Assembly (NCBI GenBank): GCA_016795385.1 | Contig: JAEUHI010000017.1 | Span: 16,848-80,847, forward strand | Origin: Verrucomicrobiales bacterium | GTDB taxonomy: Bacteria > Verrucomicrobiota > Verrucomicrobiia > Verrucomicrobiales > DEV007 | DNA: 64,000 bases | Reading direction: 5' to 3' | Shown: one piece after another, positions 8,442 through 16,136 of the stretch | Numbering within the stretch: position 1 is the first letter of the stretch | Layout: each line of letters begins with the position of its first letter | The notes under the pieces: model-generated | Seen by the model: only the letters and a program-made list of their open reading frames with translations | The model's database searches: none | What the model was told of the DNA's origin: nothing | Position numbers and translations under genes: made by a program

Positions 8442-9452
8442 ATGATGAGGGTTCCCTTCTACGATGCCAAGCCCTATGACCGGCCTTTTTTCGTGAAACA
8501 CGGCGAGGGGCAAGGCATCGAATACCTCTTCCACGAGTTCCGCCTCTCGGCCGAGACGGCCGCCAGCGCCTCGGGGTGCGAGGCGATCTGCGCCTTCGTC
8601 AACGACACCCTCGACCACGCCTGCCTCGAACGCCTCGCCGCTTCCGGAGTGCGGCTCGTCGCCCTGCGTTGCGCCGGCTTCAACCAGGTCGATCTCAAGG
8701 CCGCTGCCGCTCTGGGCATCCGGGTCGTCCGCGTGCCGGCCTATTCGCCACACGCGGTCGCCGAGCATGCCGTGGCCCTGCTCCTCACCCTCAACCGCAA
8801 GATTCATCGCGCCTACAACCGCGTCCGCGAACACAATTTTTCGCTCAATGGCCTCGTTGGCTTCGACCTCCACGGTCGCACCGCCGGCCTCATCGGGACG
8901 GGCAAGATCGGAAAACTCACGGCTCAAATCCTCAAGGGCTTCGGAATGGAGGTGCTCGTCTCCGACGTCTGTCCTGACGAAAGCTGGGCGATTGAGCAAG
9001 GGGTGACCTACACTCCGATCGAAGAGCTGCTGCGTCGCAGCGACGTCGTCTCCCTTCACACCCCGCTCACTCCCGAGACCCACTACCTCATCAACGCGAG
9101 GACGCTCGGAATGATGAAAGAAAACGCCTACCTCGTCAACACGAGCCGCGGTGGACTCATCGACACCGGAGCCCTGATCGAGGCGCTGAAGCAGCGCCGG
9201 CTCGGTGGTGTCGCTCTCGATGTTTACGAGGTCGAGGAAGGCGTCTTCTTCGAGGATCTTTCCCACGATGTCCTGCAGGACGACGACCTCGCGCGCCTCC
9301 TCGGATTCCCCAACGTGCTCGTCACCTCGCACCAGGGATTCCTCACCGAAGAAGCCCTCTCCGAGATCGCCCGGGTCACGACGGAGAACCTGGCGAGGCT
9401 GGTAAGGGGCGAGGAACTGTTGGCGGGGACGGAAGTCACCCCCACGAACTAA
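8442..9452 (+). CDS. ldhA: D-lactate dehydrogenase (2-hydroxyacid dehydrogenase)
   Basis: This 336-residue cytoplasmic enzyme reduces pyruvate to D-lactate with NADH. It shows FVND...ALRCAGFNQVDL, the substrate-binding VVRVPAYSPHAVAEHAVALLLTLNR, the dinucleotide fold GLIGTGKIGKL, and catalytic-region blocks NTSRGGLIDT, DVYEVEEGVFFED and the histidine in SHQGFLTEEAL. These match the fermentative LdhA group more closely than phosphoglycerate or glyoxylate reductases. The frame extends 13 codons upstream, but MMRVPFYDAKPYD aligns with the normal start. Other 2-hydroxyacid substrates remain possible. Confidence 0.85.
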   Translation: MMRVPFYDAKPYDRPFFVKHGEGQGIEYLFHEFRLSAETAASASGCEAICAFVNDTLDHACLERLAASGVRLVALRCAGFNQVDLKAAAALGIRVVRVPAYSPHAVAEHAVALLLTLNRKIHRAYNRVREHNFSLNGLVGFDLHGRTAGLIGTGKIGKLTAQILKGFGMEVLVSDVCPDESWAIEQGVTYTPIEELLRRSDVVSLHTPLTPETHYLINARTLGMMKENAYLVNTSRGGLIDTGALIEALKQRRLGGVALDVYEVEEGVFFEDLSHDVLQDDDLARLLGFPNVLVTSHQGFLTEEALSEIARVTTENLARLVRGEELLAGTEVTPTN

Positions 9453-9541
9453 GATTCGCTCGATCTTGCGTATTCGCTACGCGCTCCGACCTTTTGCCGT
9501 TTACCCTTCCCACCTTTCACGCGCCTCCGGCGCCTCACCCC

Positions 9542-10021
9542 ATGCCCCGCCTCCTCTTTGTCTGTCTCGGCAACATCTGCCGCTCGCCCGCCGGTGAAAA
9601 CGTGATGAACCACCTCCTCGAGCGCGAGGGGCTGTCGGATCAGTTCGAGGTCGACTCCGCCGGGACGGCCGGCTACCACATCGGCAATCCGCCCGACCTG
9701 CGCATGACCAAGGCCGCGAAGGCCCGTGGCATCGCGATGCGGGGAAAGGCCCGCCAGGTGCAGCCGGCGGACTTTGCGGAATTCGACTGGATCTTCGCGA
9801 TGGACCGCAGCAACCACGCCGATCTGATGGCGGTGCGGAACCGTTGCGCATCGCCGACCGCACGCCTGATCCACTTCTGCGATCTCGTCGAGAAACACGA
9901 TGCCACCGAGGTGCCCGATCCCTACTACGGAGGTCCCGAAGGTTTCGAAACGGTGCTCGACCTGCTCGAGGATGGCTGCTCGGTTTTCCTGCGAAAGTGG
10001 CGGAGCGGGACGCTCGATTGA
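9542..10021 (+). CDS. low molecular weight protein-tyrosine phosphatase
   Basis: This 159-residue cytoplasmic phosphatase has the P-loop VCLGNICRSP at residues 7-16 (nucleophile Cys8, Arg14) and the general-acid loop VPDPYYGG near the C-terminus. In many bacteria this family (Wzb) dephosphorylates the Wzc tyrosine kinase that controls capsule export. Here the gene ends immediately before the minus-strand glycan operon, but the Wzc-like protein at 36.4 kb has lost its kinase motifs, so another target is likely. The start at 9542 directly precedes the first beta-strand; the 16 upstream codons are proline-rich and not conserved in type. Confidence 0.92.
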   Translation: MPRLLFVCLGNICRSPAGENVMNHLLEREGLSDQFEVDSAGTAGYHIGNPPDLRMTKAAKARGIAMRGKARQVQPADFAEFDWIFAMDRSNHADLMAVRNRCASPTARLIHFCDLVEKHDATEVPDPYYGGPEGFETVLDLLEDGCSVFLRKWRSGTLD

Positions 10022-10822
10022 TCAGGCCCGGCGCAGCAGCACCGAGCCGCCGTCTTCAAGAATGAGATCAAAACCAAGACGTGCGAGGCGATCGAGGATA
10101 CCACGCGTTGCCTCTTCACCGATGAAGTCGGGATGGAGTTCCATGATGATCGTTTTCACGCTGTTCGGCAGAACCGAGAAATCGAGAAATCGCTCGGCAC
10201 CTTCGATGTCGCAGACGAGCGCGGTGGGAGGATCGGGCAGCCGGTCGAGGATGGAGGCGAGGCTGAGCGCCGGCACGGTGATGACCTTTGCCGCCGACGC
10301 CGACTCATTACCGGAGACCCGGTTCTCCCAGAATTCCCCGCTTACATCGAGATCGAGCGTGCCGTCGGTGGCTCCCGCCGCCGCGTGGATCACCTCGGCG
10401 TGCAGTCCGTTGCGCTCGTAGTTGTCGTGAAGCCGGGCCAAGGTCGCGGGGTTCGCCTCGACACTGACGACGCGTTTCACCCCGAGCGCCTTGCGGCAAT
10501 AGAGTCCGACGAATCCGATCGCCCCACCCAGCTCGAGCACCACATCACCGGCGCCGAGCGACTTCGCGCAAAGACGGCGTTCCTGCGCCTCGTAGCGTTT
10601 TGTCAGGATGATGTTTTTCATCATCGGGGAAAGCCCGCGCAGGTCGAGACGCACGCCTTCGAGGGAGGCGCTTTTGACGGCCGGGAGGTAGAATCGGAAA
10701 CGCAGGCGCACGACGAGATCGTGCCATTTCCGCGACCAGAGGGACGCGAGGGTGGCTTTGTCAGGCTGTGACGAGGAAACGTCGGACGAAGGCGGCGTAT
10801 TCAGGGCGATGGTGCGGTTCAT
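10022..10822 (-). CDS. FkbM family methyltransferase
   Basis: This 266-residue protein has the SAM-binding core of FkbM-type methyltransferases: ELGGAIGFVGLYCRKAL (motif I), VVSVEANPATLARLHDNYERNG (the E binds the ribose), and TALVCDIEGAE, with LILEDGGSVLLRRA at the end. FkbM enzymes O-methylate sugars or polyketides, and the gene is last in an operon of glycan-synthesis genes, so capsule or O-glycan modification is likely. The only plausible ATG (10822) places the start 62 nt inside the upstream phosphatase-fold gene, an unusually long overlap that may couple translation. It converges with the tyrosine phosphatase gene, the two stops being adjacent. Confidence 0.8.
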   Translation of the reverse strand: MNRTIALNTPPSSDVSSSQPDKATLASLWSRKWHDLVVRLRFRFYLPAVKSASLEGVRLDLRGLSPMMKNIILTKRYEAQERRLCAKSLGAGDVVLELGGAIGFVGLYCRKALGVKRVVSVEANPATLARLHDNYERNGLHAEVIHAAAGATDGTLDLDVSGEFWENRVSGNESASAAKVITVPALSLASILDRLPDPPTALVCDIEGAERFLDFSVLPNSVKTIIMELHPDFIGEEATRGILDRLARLGFDLILEDGGSVLLRRA

Positions 10823-11993
10823 GTTGGGAAGGGCTGTTGTTGGATTGGGGTTGGATCGACTCGAGCATGAGCCGGTGGATGTGGGGAATGTCGGTGACTT
10901 CGCAGGGCAGTTCGGCGCGGTTGGTGAAAAGGGTCGCGTAGCTCTGCGGCGCATCGGGATGGTAGCCGTGCATCGCGCGGATGGGACGCTCGCCCATGTG
11001 GCTCGGTACGATGAGGACACCCTCGTCGACGAGGAAAAAGAGTTCGCCGAAGCGGCGGTCGTCGACCGGGGCACGCAGTTCGCGCAACTCGGTCTCCGGC
11101 ACGATGCGCCCCTGCGACACGGTCGCGAGCGCTTCCTCGACGAGACGACGGGCCTCGTCGTGGGCGAACCAGAAGCGGGCCATGGTGCTGTCGTAGACGA
11201 CGGTGTAGTCGGTGCCGAAACGCAGCGGCAGGGCCTCGATCACCTTCGCGAGATCGAGGTGCACGTCGCAGTTCGCCATGCCGTGATCGCTGAAGACGTA
11301 AAGATCGACACCCTCGTAGCATTCGCCGGCGAGGCGCTCGACCTGCTCGATCCACTGCTCGTAGACGCGCAGTCGCGCCGGAATTTCGGGCGATTCGTTG
11401 CCGACGCGATGGAGCAGTCCATCGAGGCCCGCCCAGTAGACGAAGGCGAATTCGATCTTCCCTTCTCCGATCTGGGCGAGGAGTTCATCGCGGTTTTCCT
11501 CCTCGCTCTTCGTGGGATCGCTCGTGAAGTGAGGCACCTGGCGCTGGGTCAGGGTGTCGAAGATATTCTCACCGCGGTTCATTCCGCCGGGACGCAGCGG
11601 GCTCTTTTTCTCGGTGAAGTCGTAGCGGTGGATGTGCTGGAACGGGATGTTGTAGAGGTCGAAATAGCCCTCGAAGCCGAGCTGATTCTTCACGAGTTTC
11701 GTGAGGAGGCGGCGCACGATGCGGCGGCCTGTGAGCGCTTTCGGAAACCACCGCAACCAGCTCAGTCCACGGAAGGGGGTATTGTCAGGATCGTGGACGA
11801 AGTAACACCAGTTGCCGTGCTCGTCGGGCCAGCGGCCGCTGAGGATGCTGGGCACGCAGGCCGAGCTGTAGCCGAAGACGCTGCGGAGCCGGTGGCGGTG
11901 CGGGGCGACCTTTTGCAGAAAGGGGTCGTTGCGCACGATCTCCCACCCGCAGGCGTCGATCATGAGAAAGAGCGACAGGCGTTTCGGTTTCAT
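10761..11993 (-). CDS. alkaline-phosphatase superfamily hydrolase (phosphodiesterase-like)
   Basis: This is a 410-residue cytoplasmic protein without a signal peptide. It has the metal-site pattern of the type I phosphodiesterase/nucleotide pyrophosphatase branch: MIDACGWE near the N-terminus (first Asp), SSACVPSILSGRWPDEHGNW (nucleophile region), WAGLDGLLHRVG (Asp/His) and FSDHGMANCDVH (Asp-His). Related proteins in polysaccharide clusters are proposed to transfer or remove phospho-substituents such as phosphoethanolamine. Its start overlaps the stop of the STAS-receiver gene by ATGA, and its 3' end overlaps the FkbM start. Exact substrate unknown. Confidence 0.78.
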   Translation of the reverse strand: MKPKRLSLFLMIDACGWEIVRNDPFLQKVAPHRHRLRSVFGYSSACVPSILSGRWPDEHGNWCYFVHDPDNTPFRGLSWLRWFPKALTGRRIVRRLLTKLVKNQLGFEGYFDLYNIPFQHIHRYDFTEKKSPLRPGGMNRGENIFDTLTQRQVPHFTSDPTKSEEENRDELLAQIGEGKIEFAFVYWAGLDGLLHRVGNESPEIPARLRVYEQWIEQVERLAGECYEGVDLYVFSDHGMANCDVHLDLAKVIEALPLRFGTDYTVVYDSTMARFWFAHDEARRLVEEALATVSQGRIVPETELRELRAPVDDRRFGELFFLVDEGVLIVPSHMGERPIRAMHGYHPDAPQSYATLFTNRAELPCEVTDIPHIHRLMLESIQPQSNNSPSQHEPHHRPEYAAFVRRFLVTA

Positions 11994-12691
11994 GCGCAGG
12001 CGAGTTGCGGTTGGCGGAGGGCGTGCTCGGCGAGGAGGCGGGCGGCACGGCTGCGGAAGGGCTCCGTGCTGAAAGGCTTCGCAAAGACAAAGTCGGCGTC
12101 GGCGAAAGCCGCGTCACCGGAGGTGGCGCGGGCGTCGGCACTGACGACGATCACCGGGATGTCACGTGTCACTTCCGAATCCTTCAGCCTTCGCAGCACC
12201 TCCGCGCCATCAATCACCGGCAGGAGGTAATCGAGAATGATCAAGCCCGGTCGCTCGTCCTCCGCGATGGCGAGGGCCTCGGCTCCGTCTTCCGCCATCA
12301 CGATGGGATGACCCAGCGGCGTCAGCACCATGCTCGTGACGCTGCGGATGATGCTTTCATCCTCCACGATGAGGATGGGCGGACGGCTCGCCGAGCGTGC
12401 GTCGGATGGCCGCGTCGCGAACTGGAACTCGCGGTGCAGGCCCATGATCTCGAGCGTCTGCATGATCGCCGGACTCACGTTCACGAGCCGGATACGGCCT
12501 CCCGGTGCGCTTTCAAATCGGCGCAGCTCGAGGAGGGCGGCGATCCCGCTGGCATCGATCCGGCGGGTCGTGGCGAAATCGATTTCGACCTGGCCGGTGC
12601 GTCCGGCGAAGGTGCGTTCGCATTCGGCCAGCCAGGCGGCGGACGATTGGCGGTTCAGCGAGGCGGGTGCGTGGAGCGTGGGCAGGATCAT
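11990..12691 (-). CDS. STAS domain fused to response-regulator receiver
   Basis: This is a 233-residue two-domain signalling protein. Residues about 5-100 form a STAS domain of anti-anti-sigma type (VEIDFATTRRIDASGIAALLEL, with the phosphorylatable Ser in DASG). Residues about 108-225 are an intact receiver (ILIVEDESI, phospho-acceptor LIILDYLLPVIDG, IVVSAD, FAKPFS). It has no DNA-binding output, so it likely acts by partner switching or as a phosphorelay protein. ATGA overlaps on both sides put it firmly inside the glycan operon. No cognate kinase or anti-sigma factor is adjacent. Confidence 0.82.
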   Translation of the reverse strand: MILPTLHAPASLNRQSSAAWLAECERTFAGRTGQVEIDFATTRRIDASGIAALLELRRFESAPGGRIRLVNVSPAIMQTLEIMGLHREFQFATRPSDARSASRPPILIVEDESIIRSVTSMVLTPLGHPIVMAEDGAEALAIAEDERPGLIILDYLLPVIDGAEVLRRLKDSEVTRDIPVIVVSADARATSGDAAFADADFVFAKPFSTEPFRSRAARLLAEHALRQPQLACA

Positions 12692-13986
12692 GGGCGGGTC
12701 GTCTGTGGGTGGTTGATTCGGGTTTCGGAAAACGTTGGAGAAGCAAAGGCAAGGCGTCGCAGGCAGCGGCCGAGGATCGAGAGACGCAGCCCCCACGACG
12801 GATGCGCGGCGAACCATGCCGCGTGGATGCGGGCCACCTCGACGCGATCGCCCTCGAGGCCTTCCGCATCGGCCAGCGAAAAGAGACCCGCCGGCGCCTC
12901 GGTCCAGAGCTGCCGCTGGGTCGCTCCCAGTGGTGTGAGCGATGCCGCGGCGACGGGACGATTGCCGACGAGGCGCATGTGGCCGCGGAGGACGACAAAC
13001 AACTCCGGCCATCGCGAGGCCAGGCCCGTGACACCGGCGAGCGAGCGCAGCCTCACCGTTTCGCGGGAACGCGCCGGCGATTGCGGCCGGGGCAGATTCA
13101 CCCCGCGTGTTTCAAAAAGGGGCAGGCCACGCAGCGCCCGGCCCGCGAGCCAGATCAGCGCGAGCGGCGTCGTCGTGATCAGCAGCGCGAGGGCGCCGAT
13201 CCGCGACAGAATTCCGAAGGGAGAAGCGATCGGATTCTTCCGGAGATCGGCGAGGATGAAAGCATCATCGACCTCCACCGAGGCACCCGTCTTCTCCGAT
13301 TCCACCAGCGTGCCCCAGGCCATCTTGCCCGTGAACTCCGCACCGCGTCCCACGTAGGTGTCGGGACCGATCCAGGCCGAGGCCACGTGCGCGCCCTGAT
13401 CGATGAAGGCACCCGTCTCCACAATCGCATCCGGACCGATCATCGCACCGGCCGCGATCTTCGCGCTGGGTCCGATCCAGGCAGGAGCCGTGATCATCGC
13501 CGAGGGATGCACCGAGGCGCGGGTGCTCACCCGGACGCCCGGCGTCACTTCGCGCATCGTCACCATCGACGGCACCTCGTGGTCGCGCAGCAGTTTCGCG
13601 ATCGCCCCCTTCCCGGGGAAAGAAGCGGTCTCCATCGTCGTCGGCAGCAGCCAGCCCGATGCGGCGAGGCGGCGCACCACCGGCTCACCCTTGTGATGGA
13701 ATTCCGCCAAAAAGCGGAGCCGCGCCACCTCCGCTTCGAGCGGACGATCCAGCGAATGAAAACGCACCTTCATCCCCCAGTGCGAGCCGTGCTCCAGCGC
13801 GGTGCGGACGAGGTGGGGACGATCCGCCGCCAGCACCAGCACCTCGTCACCTCCCTCGCGGGAGATCTGCTCCAGCGCGCGGTCGAGCAGCGTGCGTCCG
13901 CACACCGGCACCAGCGCGAGCGGTGTCCGCGACGAAAAGCAGCCCGTTTCGCCGGGAGTCCGATCGCAGAGGAGAAGGGTGTTCAT
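12688..13986 (-). CDS. nucleotidyltransferase / left-handed beta-helix / pseudo-sugar-transferase fusion
   Basis: This is a 432-residue protein in three parts. Residues 1-120 resemble sugar-nucleotide pyrophosphorylases (LALVPVCGRTLLDRALEQI), with a weakened GxGxR loop. Residues 150-245 are hexapeptide-like repeats of a left-handed beta helix (AWIGPSAKIAAGAMIGPDAIVETGAFI). Residues 258-410 contain a membrane helix (IGALALLITTTPLALIWLAG), then LPLFETRGVNLP and VVLRGHMRLVGNRPV, which parallel the PVFFRQRRIGL and NVLRGEMSIVGPRPP blocks of the adjacent true sugar transferase. The catalytic Asp-Glu dyad (DELPQ there) is replaced by SRWPEL, so this last part is probably inactive and may bind membrane or partner. 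Confidence 0.72.
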   Translation of the reverse strand: MNTLLLCDRTPGETGCFSSRTPLALVPVCGRTLLDRALEQISREGGDEVLVLAADRPHLVRTALEHGSHWGMKVRFHSLDRPLEAEVARLRFLAEFHHKGEPVVRRLAASGWLLPTTMETASFPGKGAIAKLLRDHEVPSMVTMREVTPGVRVSTRASVHPSAMITAPAWIGPSAKIAAGAMIGPDAIVETGAFIDQGAHVASAWIGPDTYVGRGAEFTGKMAWGTLVESEKTGASVEVDDAFILADLRKNPIASPFGILSRIGALALLITTTPLALIWLAGRALRGLPLFETRGVNLPRPQSPARSRETVRLRSLAGVTGLASRWPELFVVLRGHMRLVGNRPVAAASLTPLGATQRQLWTEAPAGLFSLADAEGLEGDRVEVARIHAAWFAAHPSWGLRLSILGRCLRRLAFASPTFSETRINHPQTTRP

Positions 13987-14008
13987 GTCAGGATGGAGAA
14001 GGAAGGAA

Positions 14009-14758
14009 TCACTTGCCGAGCAGCATCGCCGGAGGCGTCTTGATGACGATGCGCAGGTCGTGCCAGAGGTTCTGGCGTTCGATGTAGTTCACATCCAGCT
14101 CGACCTGTTCCTCGAAATCGATCGCGTTGCGGTCCGACACCTCGAAGAGTCCGCCCTGGCGTTCGCCGATCTGCCAGAGACAGGTCAGACCCGGCTTCGC
14201 GAGGAAACGGCGGCGGTCCTCCGCCTTGTAGAGCGCCACCTCGCGGGGCACCGGGGGACGCGGACCCACGATCGACATCTCGCCACGCAGCACGTTGATC
14301 AGTTGCGGCAGTTCGTCGATCGAGGTGCGACGGATGAAGCGTCCGATGCGGGTGATGCGCGGATCATCCGCCATCTTGAAGGTGATGCCGCCGGCCTTCT
14401 CGTTCTTCGCGATCAGCTCGGCCAGCTTGGCCTCCGCGTCGATGCACATGGAACGGAATTTCCACATCATGAACTCGCGTCCATGGAGGCCGATGCGCCG
14501 CTGGCGGAAAAAGACCGGACCGCCGTCGCGCTTGATCAGCAGGGCCACGATCAGGAACAGCGGCGCATTCAGCACCAGCACCGCGCTCGCCGCGACCAGG
14601 TCGAAGAGGCGTTTCACGACGAGACCGCCGTGCCGGAGCGACCACCACGAGAGCCGGCGCATCGCGAAGGAGATGCCGAGGATCAGCCGACCCGCCGGGG
14701 AGGAGGAAAGGCGGAGGCGGCGGAGGTGCCGGTGGCTGGAGTGAGTGGCGGGATTCAT
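14009..14758 (-). CDS. undecaprenyl-phosphate sugar phosphotransferase (bacterial sugar transferase)
   Basis: This 249-residue membrane enzyme would start glycan assembly by moving a sugar-1-phosphate from a UDP-sugar onto undecaprenyl phosphate. It is the short form without the multi-helix N-terminal domain: one hydrophobic segment (LVAASAVLVLNAPLFLIVALLI), then PVFFRQRRIGLHGREF, KFRSM, the catalytic RTSIDELPQLINVLRGEMSIVGPRP and the C-terminal WHDLRIVIKTP. The start at 14758 is preferred over one 16 codons upstream because the upstream stretch contains the operon's candidate regulatory repeat. It is the first gene of the operon reaching down to FkbM. Confidence 0.9.
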   Translation of the reverse strand: MNPATHSSHRHLRRLRLSSSPAGRLILGISFAMRRLSWWSLRHGGLVVKRLFDLVAASAVLVLNAPLFLIVALLIKRDGGPVFFRQRRIGLHGREFMMWKFRSMCIDAEAKLAELIAKNEKAGGITFKMADDPRITRIGRFIRRTSIDELPQLINVLRGEMSIVGPRPPVPREVALYKAEDRRRFLAKPGLTCLWQIGERQGGLFEVSDRNAIDFEEQVELDVNYIERQNLWHDLRIVIKTPPAMLLGK

Positions 14759-14797
14759 GCGACGCCCCAAACTACCGCCGCCCCCGCGGGCTGTAAT

Positions 14798-14813
14798 CCC
14801 CCTCAACAGGGGG
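14798..14813 (-). promoter_or_regulatory. C/G-run inverted repeat 39 nt before the sugar-transferase start
   Basis: Read on the minus strand this is CCCCCT-GTTG-AGGGGG, a perfect 6-bp inverted repeat. Exactly 39 nt separate it from the ATG at 14758. Very similar elements with the same spacing stand before the genes at 27123, 30900 and 44235, so it is probably an operator or activator site of exopolysaccharide operons rather than a terminator. Confidence 0.5.
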
Positions 14814-14865
14814 GAAATGGGAGGTTCAGAGCCCCTTCGCGGGATCGATCCGGACGCAGCGCGTC

Positions 14866-15060
14866 TCAGCTCCCTCGATTGACCCTGACCAACTTCCCTC
14901 TCAAGGAATCCATCCCTTCAAGCGCAGCATTCACCTTGCGGGCGAGTTCCTCGAAGTTCGGATTGTCGGTGCAAACGATGATGCCCTCGTGCTGGATTCT
15001 CGTGATGAAGCCGGATGAAGTCACTCCGATTGTGGGTGAGGACGGCCCGGCAGCGATCAT
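14866..15060 (-). pseudogene. decayed DUF5615 (PIN-like) toxin remnant
   Basis: The frame beginning at the ATG that overlaps the antitoxin stop encodes 64 residues ending HEGIIVCTDNPNFEELARKVNAALEGMDSLRGKLVRVNR, which looks like the C-terminal third of a DUF5615 PIN-like toxin. The preceding conserved part (RAVLTHNRSDFIRLHHENP) is found in a different frame of the same stretch, and the usual N-terminal half with the first acidic residues is absent. The gene therefore carries both an internal deletion and a frameshift and should be non-functional. The antitoxin gene just upstream is intact. Confidence 0.6.
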
Positions 15061-15392
15061 GACTCGTCGCCGTTGGCCGCGATCTCGCGGTCCATTTCCT
15101 CGCGATGTGCACGGGCATACGCCCAGGCATTGGCAAGATCCTCGGCGTTGATCGTTGGATAAGCGGCCAGGAGGGTGGCATCGCTCGCGCCCTGGCGGCG
15201 CAGCGATTCGAGCAGCCAGACCGGAAGGCGGGTTCGGATGAGTCGGGCCGAGCCTCCGCAAACGTCAGGCTGAAACTCGATACCGGGATAGGCGTCGGTC
15301 ACCTCTTGCGCCACCACGGAGAGGAGCCGGGCCTGGTCGGCCTTGGGTAGATGGAGGACGGCGTCGCGGACGTCTTCGTAGCTCGTGATCAT
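15057..15392 (-). CDS. DUF433 family antitoxin
   Basis: This 111-residue protein starts MITSYEDVRDAVLHLPKADQ. The DUF433 core is at residues 44-95: CGGSARLIRTRLPVWLLESLRRQGASDATLLAAYPTINAEDLANAW. DUF433 proteins carry a winged helix-turn-helix and neutralise DUF5615 PIN-like toxins encoded directly after them. Here the downstream partner begins in an ATGA overlap but is decayed, leaving an orphan antitoxin. The 28 in-frame codons before this ATG were excluded because they do not resemble the family. Confidence 0.8.
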   Translation of the reverse strand: MITSYEDVRDAVLHLPKADQARLLSVVAQEVTDAYPGIEFQPDVCGGSARLIRTRLPVWLLESLRRQGASDATLLAAYPTINAEDLANAWAYARAHREEMDREIAANGDES

Positions 15393-15451
15393 AAGGAAAG
15401 AATAGCATGGAGACAGCCCACAGGAAAGAGCGGTCAAATCGCCTGCCCGCC

Positions 15452-15871
15452 TTACGACCGGCGCGAGACGAACCATTCCACCGTCGCCGTCACGCAGACC
15501 AAGTCCTGCTCATCGACCACCTCCACCGCGATCGCGACGCTGCCCCGTCCTTTCCCGGAGAGGTCCGAGAGCAGGCGTTCGCGTTCCCGGGCGGTCAGGG
15601 ACGCCCGGGTCGCCACACATCCCGTGGCCGGTCGGCGGAATTTCGACTCGAAGCGCCGCACCACCGGAATGATCGTGTCTCCCAGGTGCCCGATGGCTTC
15701 CAGCATCACCTCGCCGCTGCTCGCTTCCGCCAGGGCCATCAGCGCACCGGCATGCAGGGTGCCGAGGTGGTTTTGATAGTGGTCGGCCGCGGGCAGTTGG
15801 AAAAGAAAGCCCTCCCGCGGAGATCGCTCGAGTCCGATGAAACGGTTGAAGGGGATTTCGGTCAGGTCCAT
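15452..15871 (-). CDS. hotdog-fold thioesterase-like protein (DUF4442/PaaI type)
   Basis: This 139-residue cytoplasmic protein contains the hotdog helix motif HYQNHLGTLHAGALMALAEASSGEVML, where NHLGTLHAGAL corresponds to the HxGxxxA/H region of PaaI/YiiD-type acyl-CoA thioesterases. Strand-rich parts follow (FESKFRRPATGCVATRASL, VAIAVEVVDEQDLVCVTATVEWFV). Substrate is unknown, and some DUF4442 relatives have no proven activity. It is monocistronic and upstream of the restriction-modification island. The 265 bp between it and hsdR show no gene; a short piece near 16003 resembles the start of a tRNA-Ser but does not complete a cloverleaf. Confidence 0.75.
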   Translation of the reverse strand: MDLTEIPFNRFIGLERSPREGFLFQLPAADHYQNHLGTLHAGALMALAEASSGEVMLEAIGHLGDTIIPVVRRFESKFRRPATGCVATRASLTARERERLLSDLSGKGRGSVAIAVEVVDEQDLVCVTATVEWFVSRRS

Positions 15872-16136
15872 GGGAGAACACCCGACAGGGTCGGGTGTGA
15901 TACTTGACCCTGTTGCAGGGGCTTTGTCGAGCGTTGGGGGGGGAAGGCGGCATTCGACGGAACACCCCGCCGGGTCGCGTGGATTTCGCGTGGATTAATT
16001 GTGGCGAGTGGCCGAACGGATAATGGAAAAACGGACTGAAACGTATCTATGAGGCGGCGGGAGCGATGGAAAAAGTAAAGATCTCCCTCGCTCCGGCATT
16101 GCGAGCGAGATCGCTAGGCGCTATAAGGCTATCGCC

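Noticed and set aside
16003..16030. Sequence resembling the 5' end of tRNA-Ser (GTGGCCGAACGG)
   Set aside because: No matching acceptor strand, anticodon arm or T arm follows, so it is not a tRNA and is too short to claim an attachment-site remnant.
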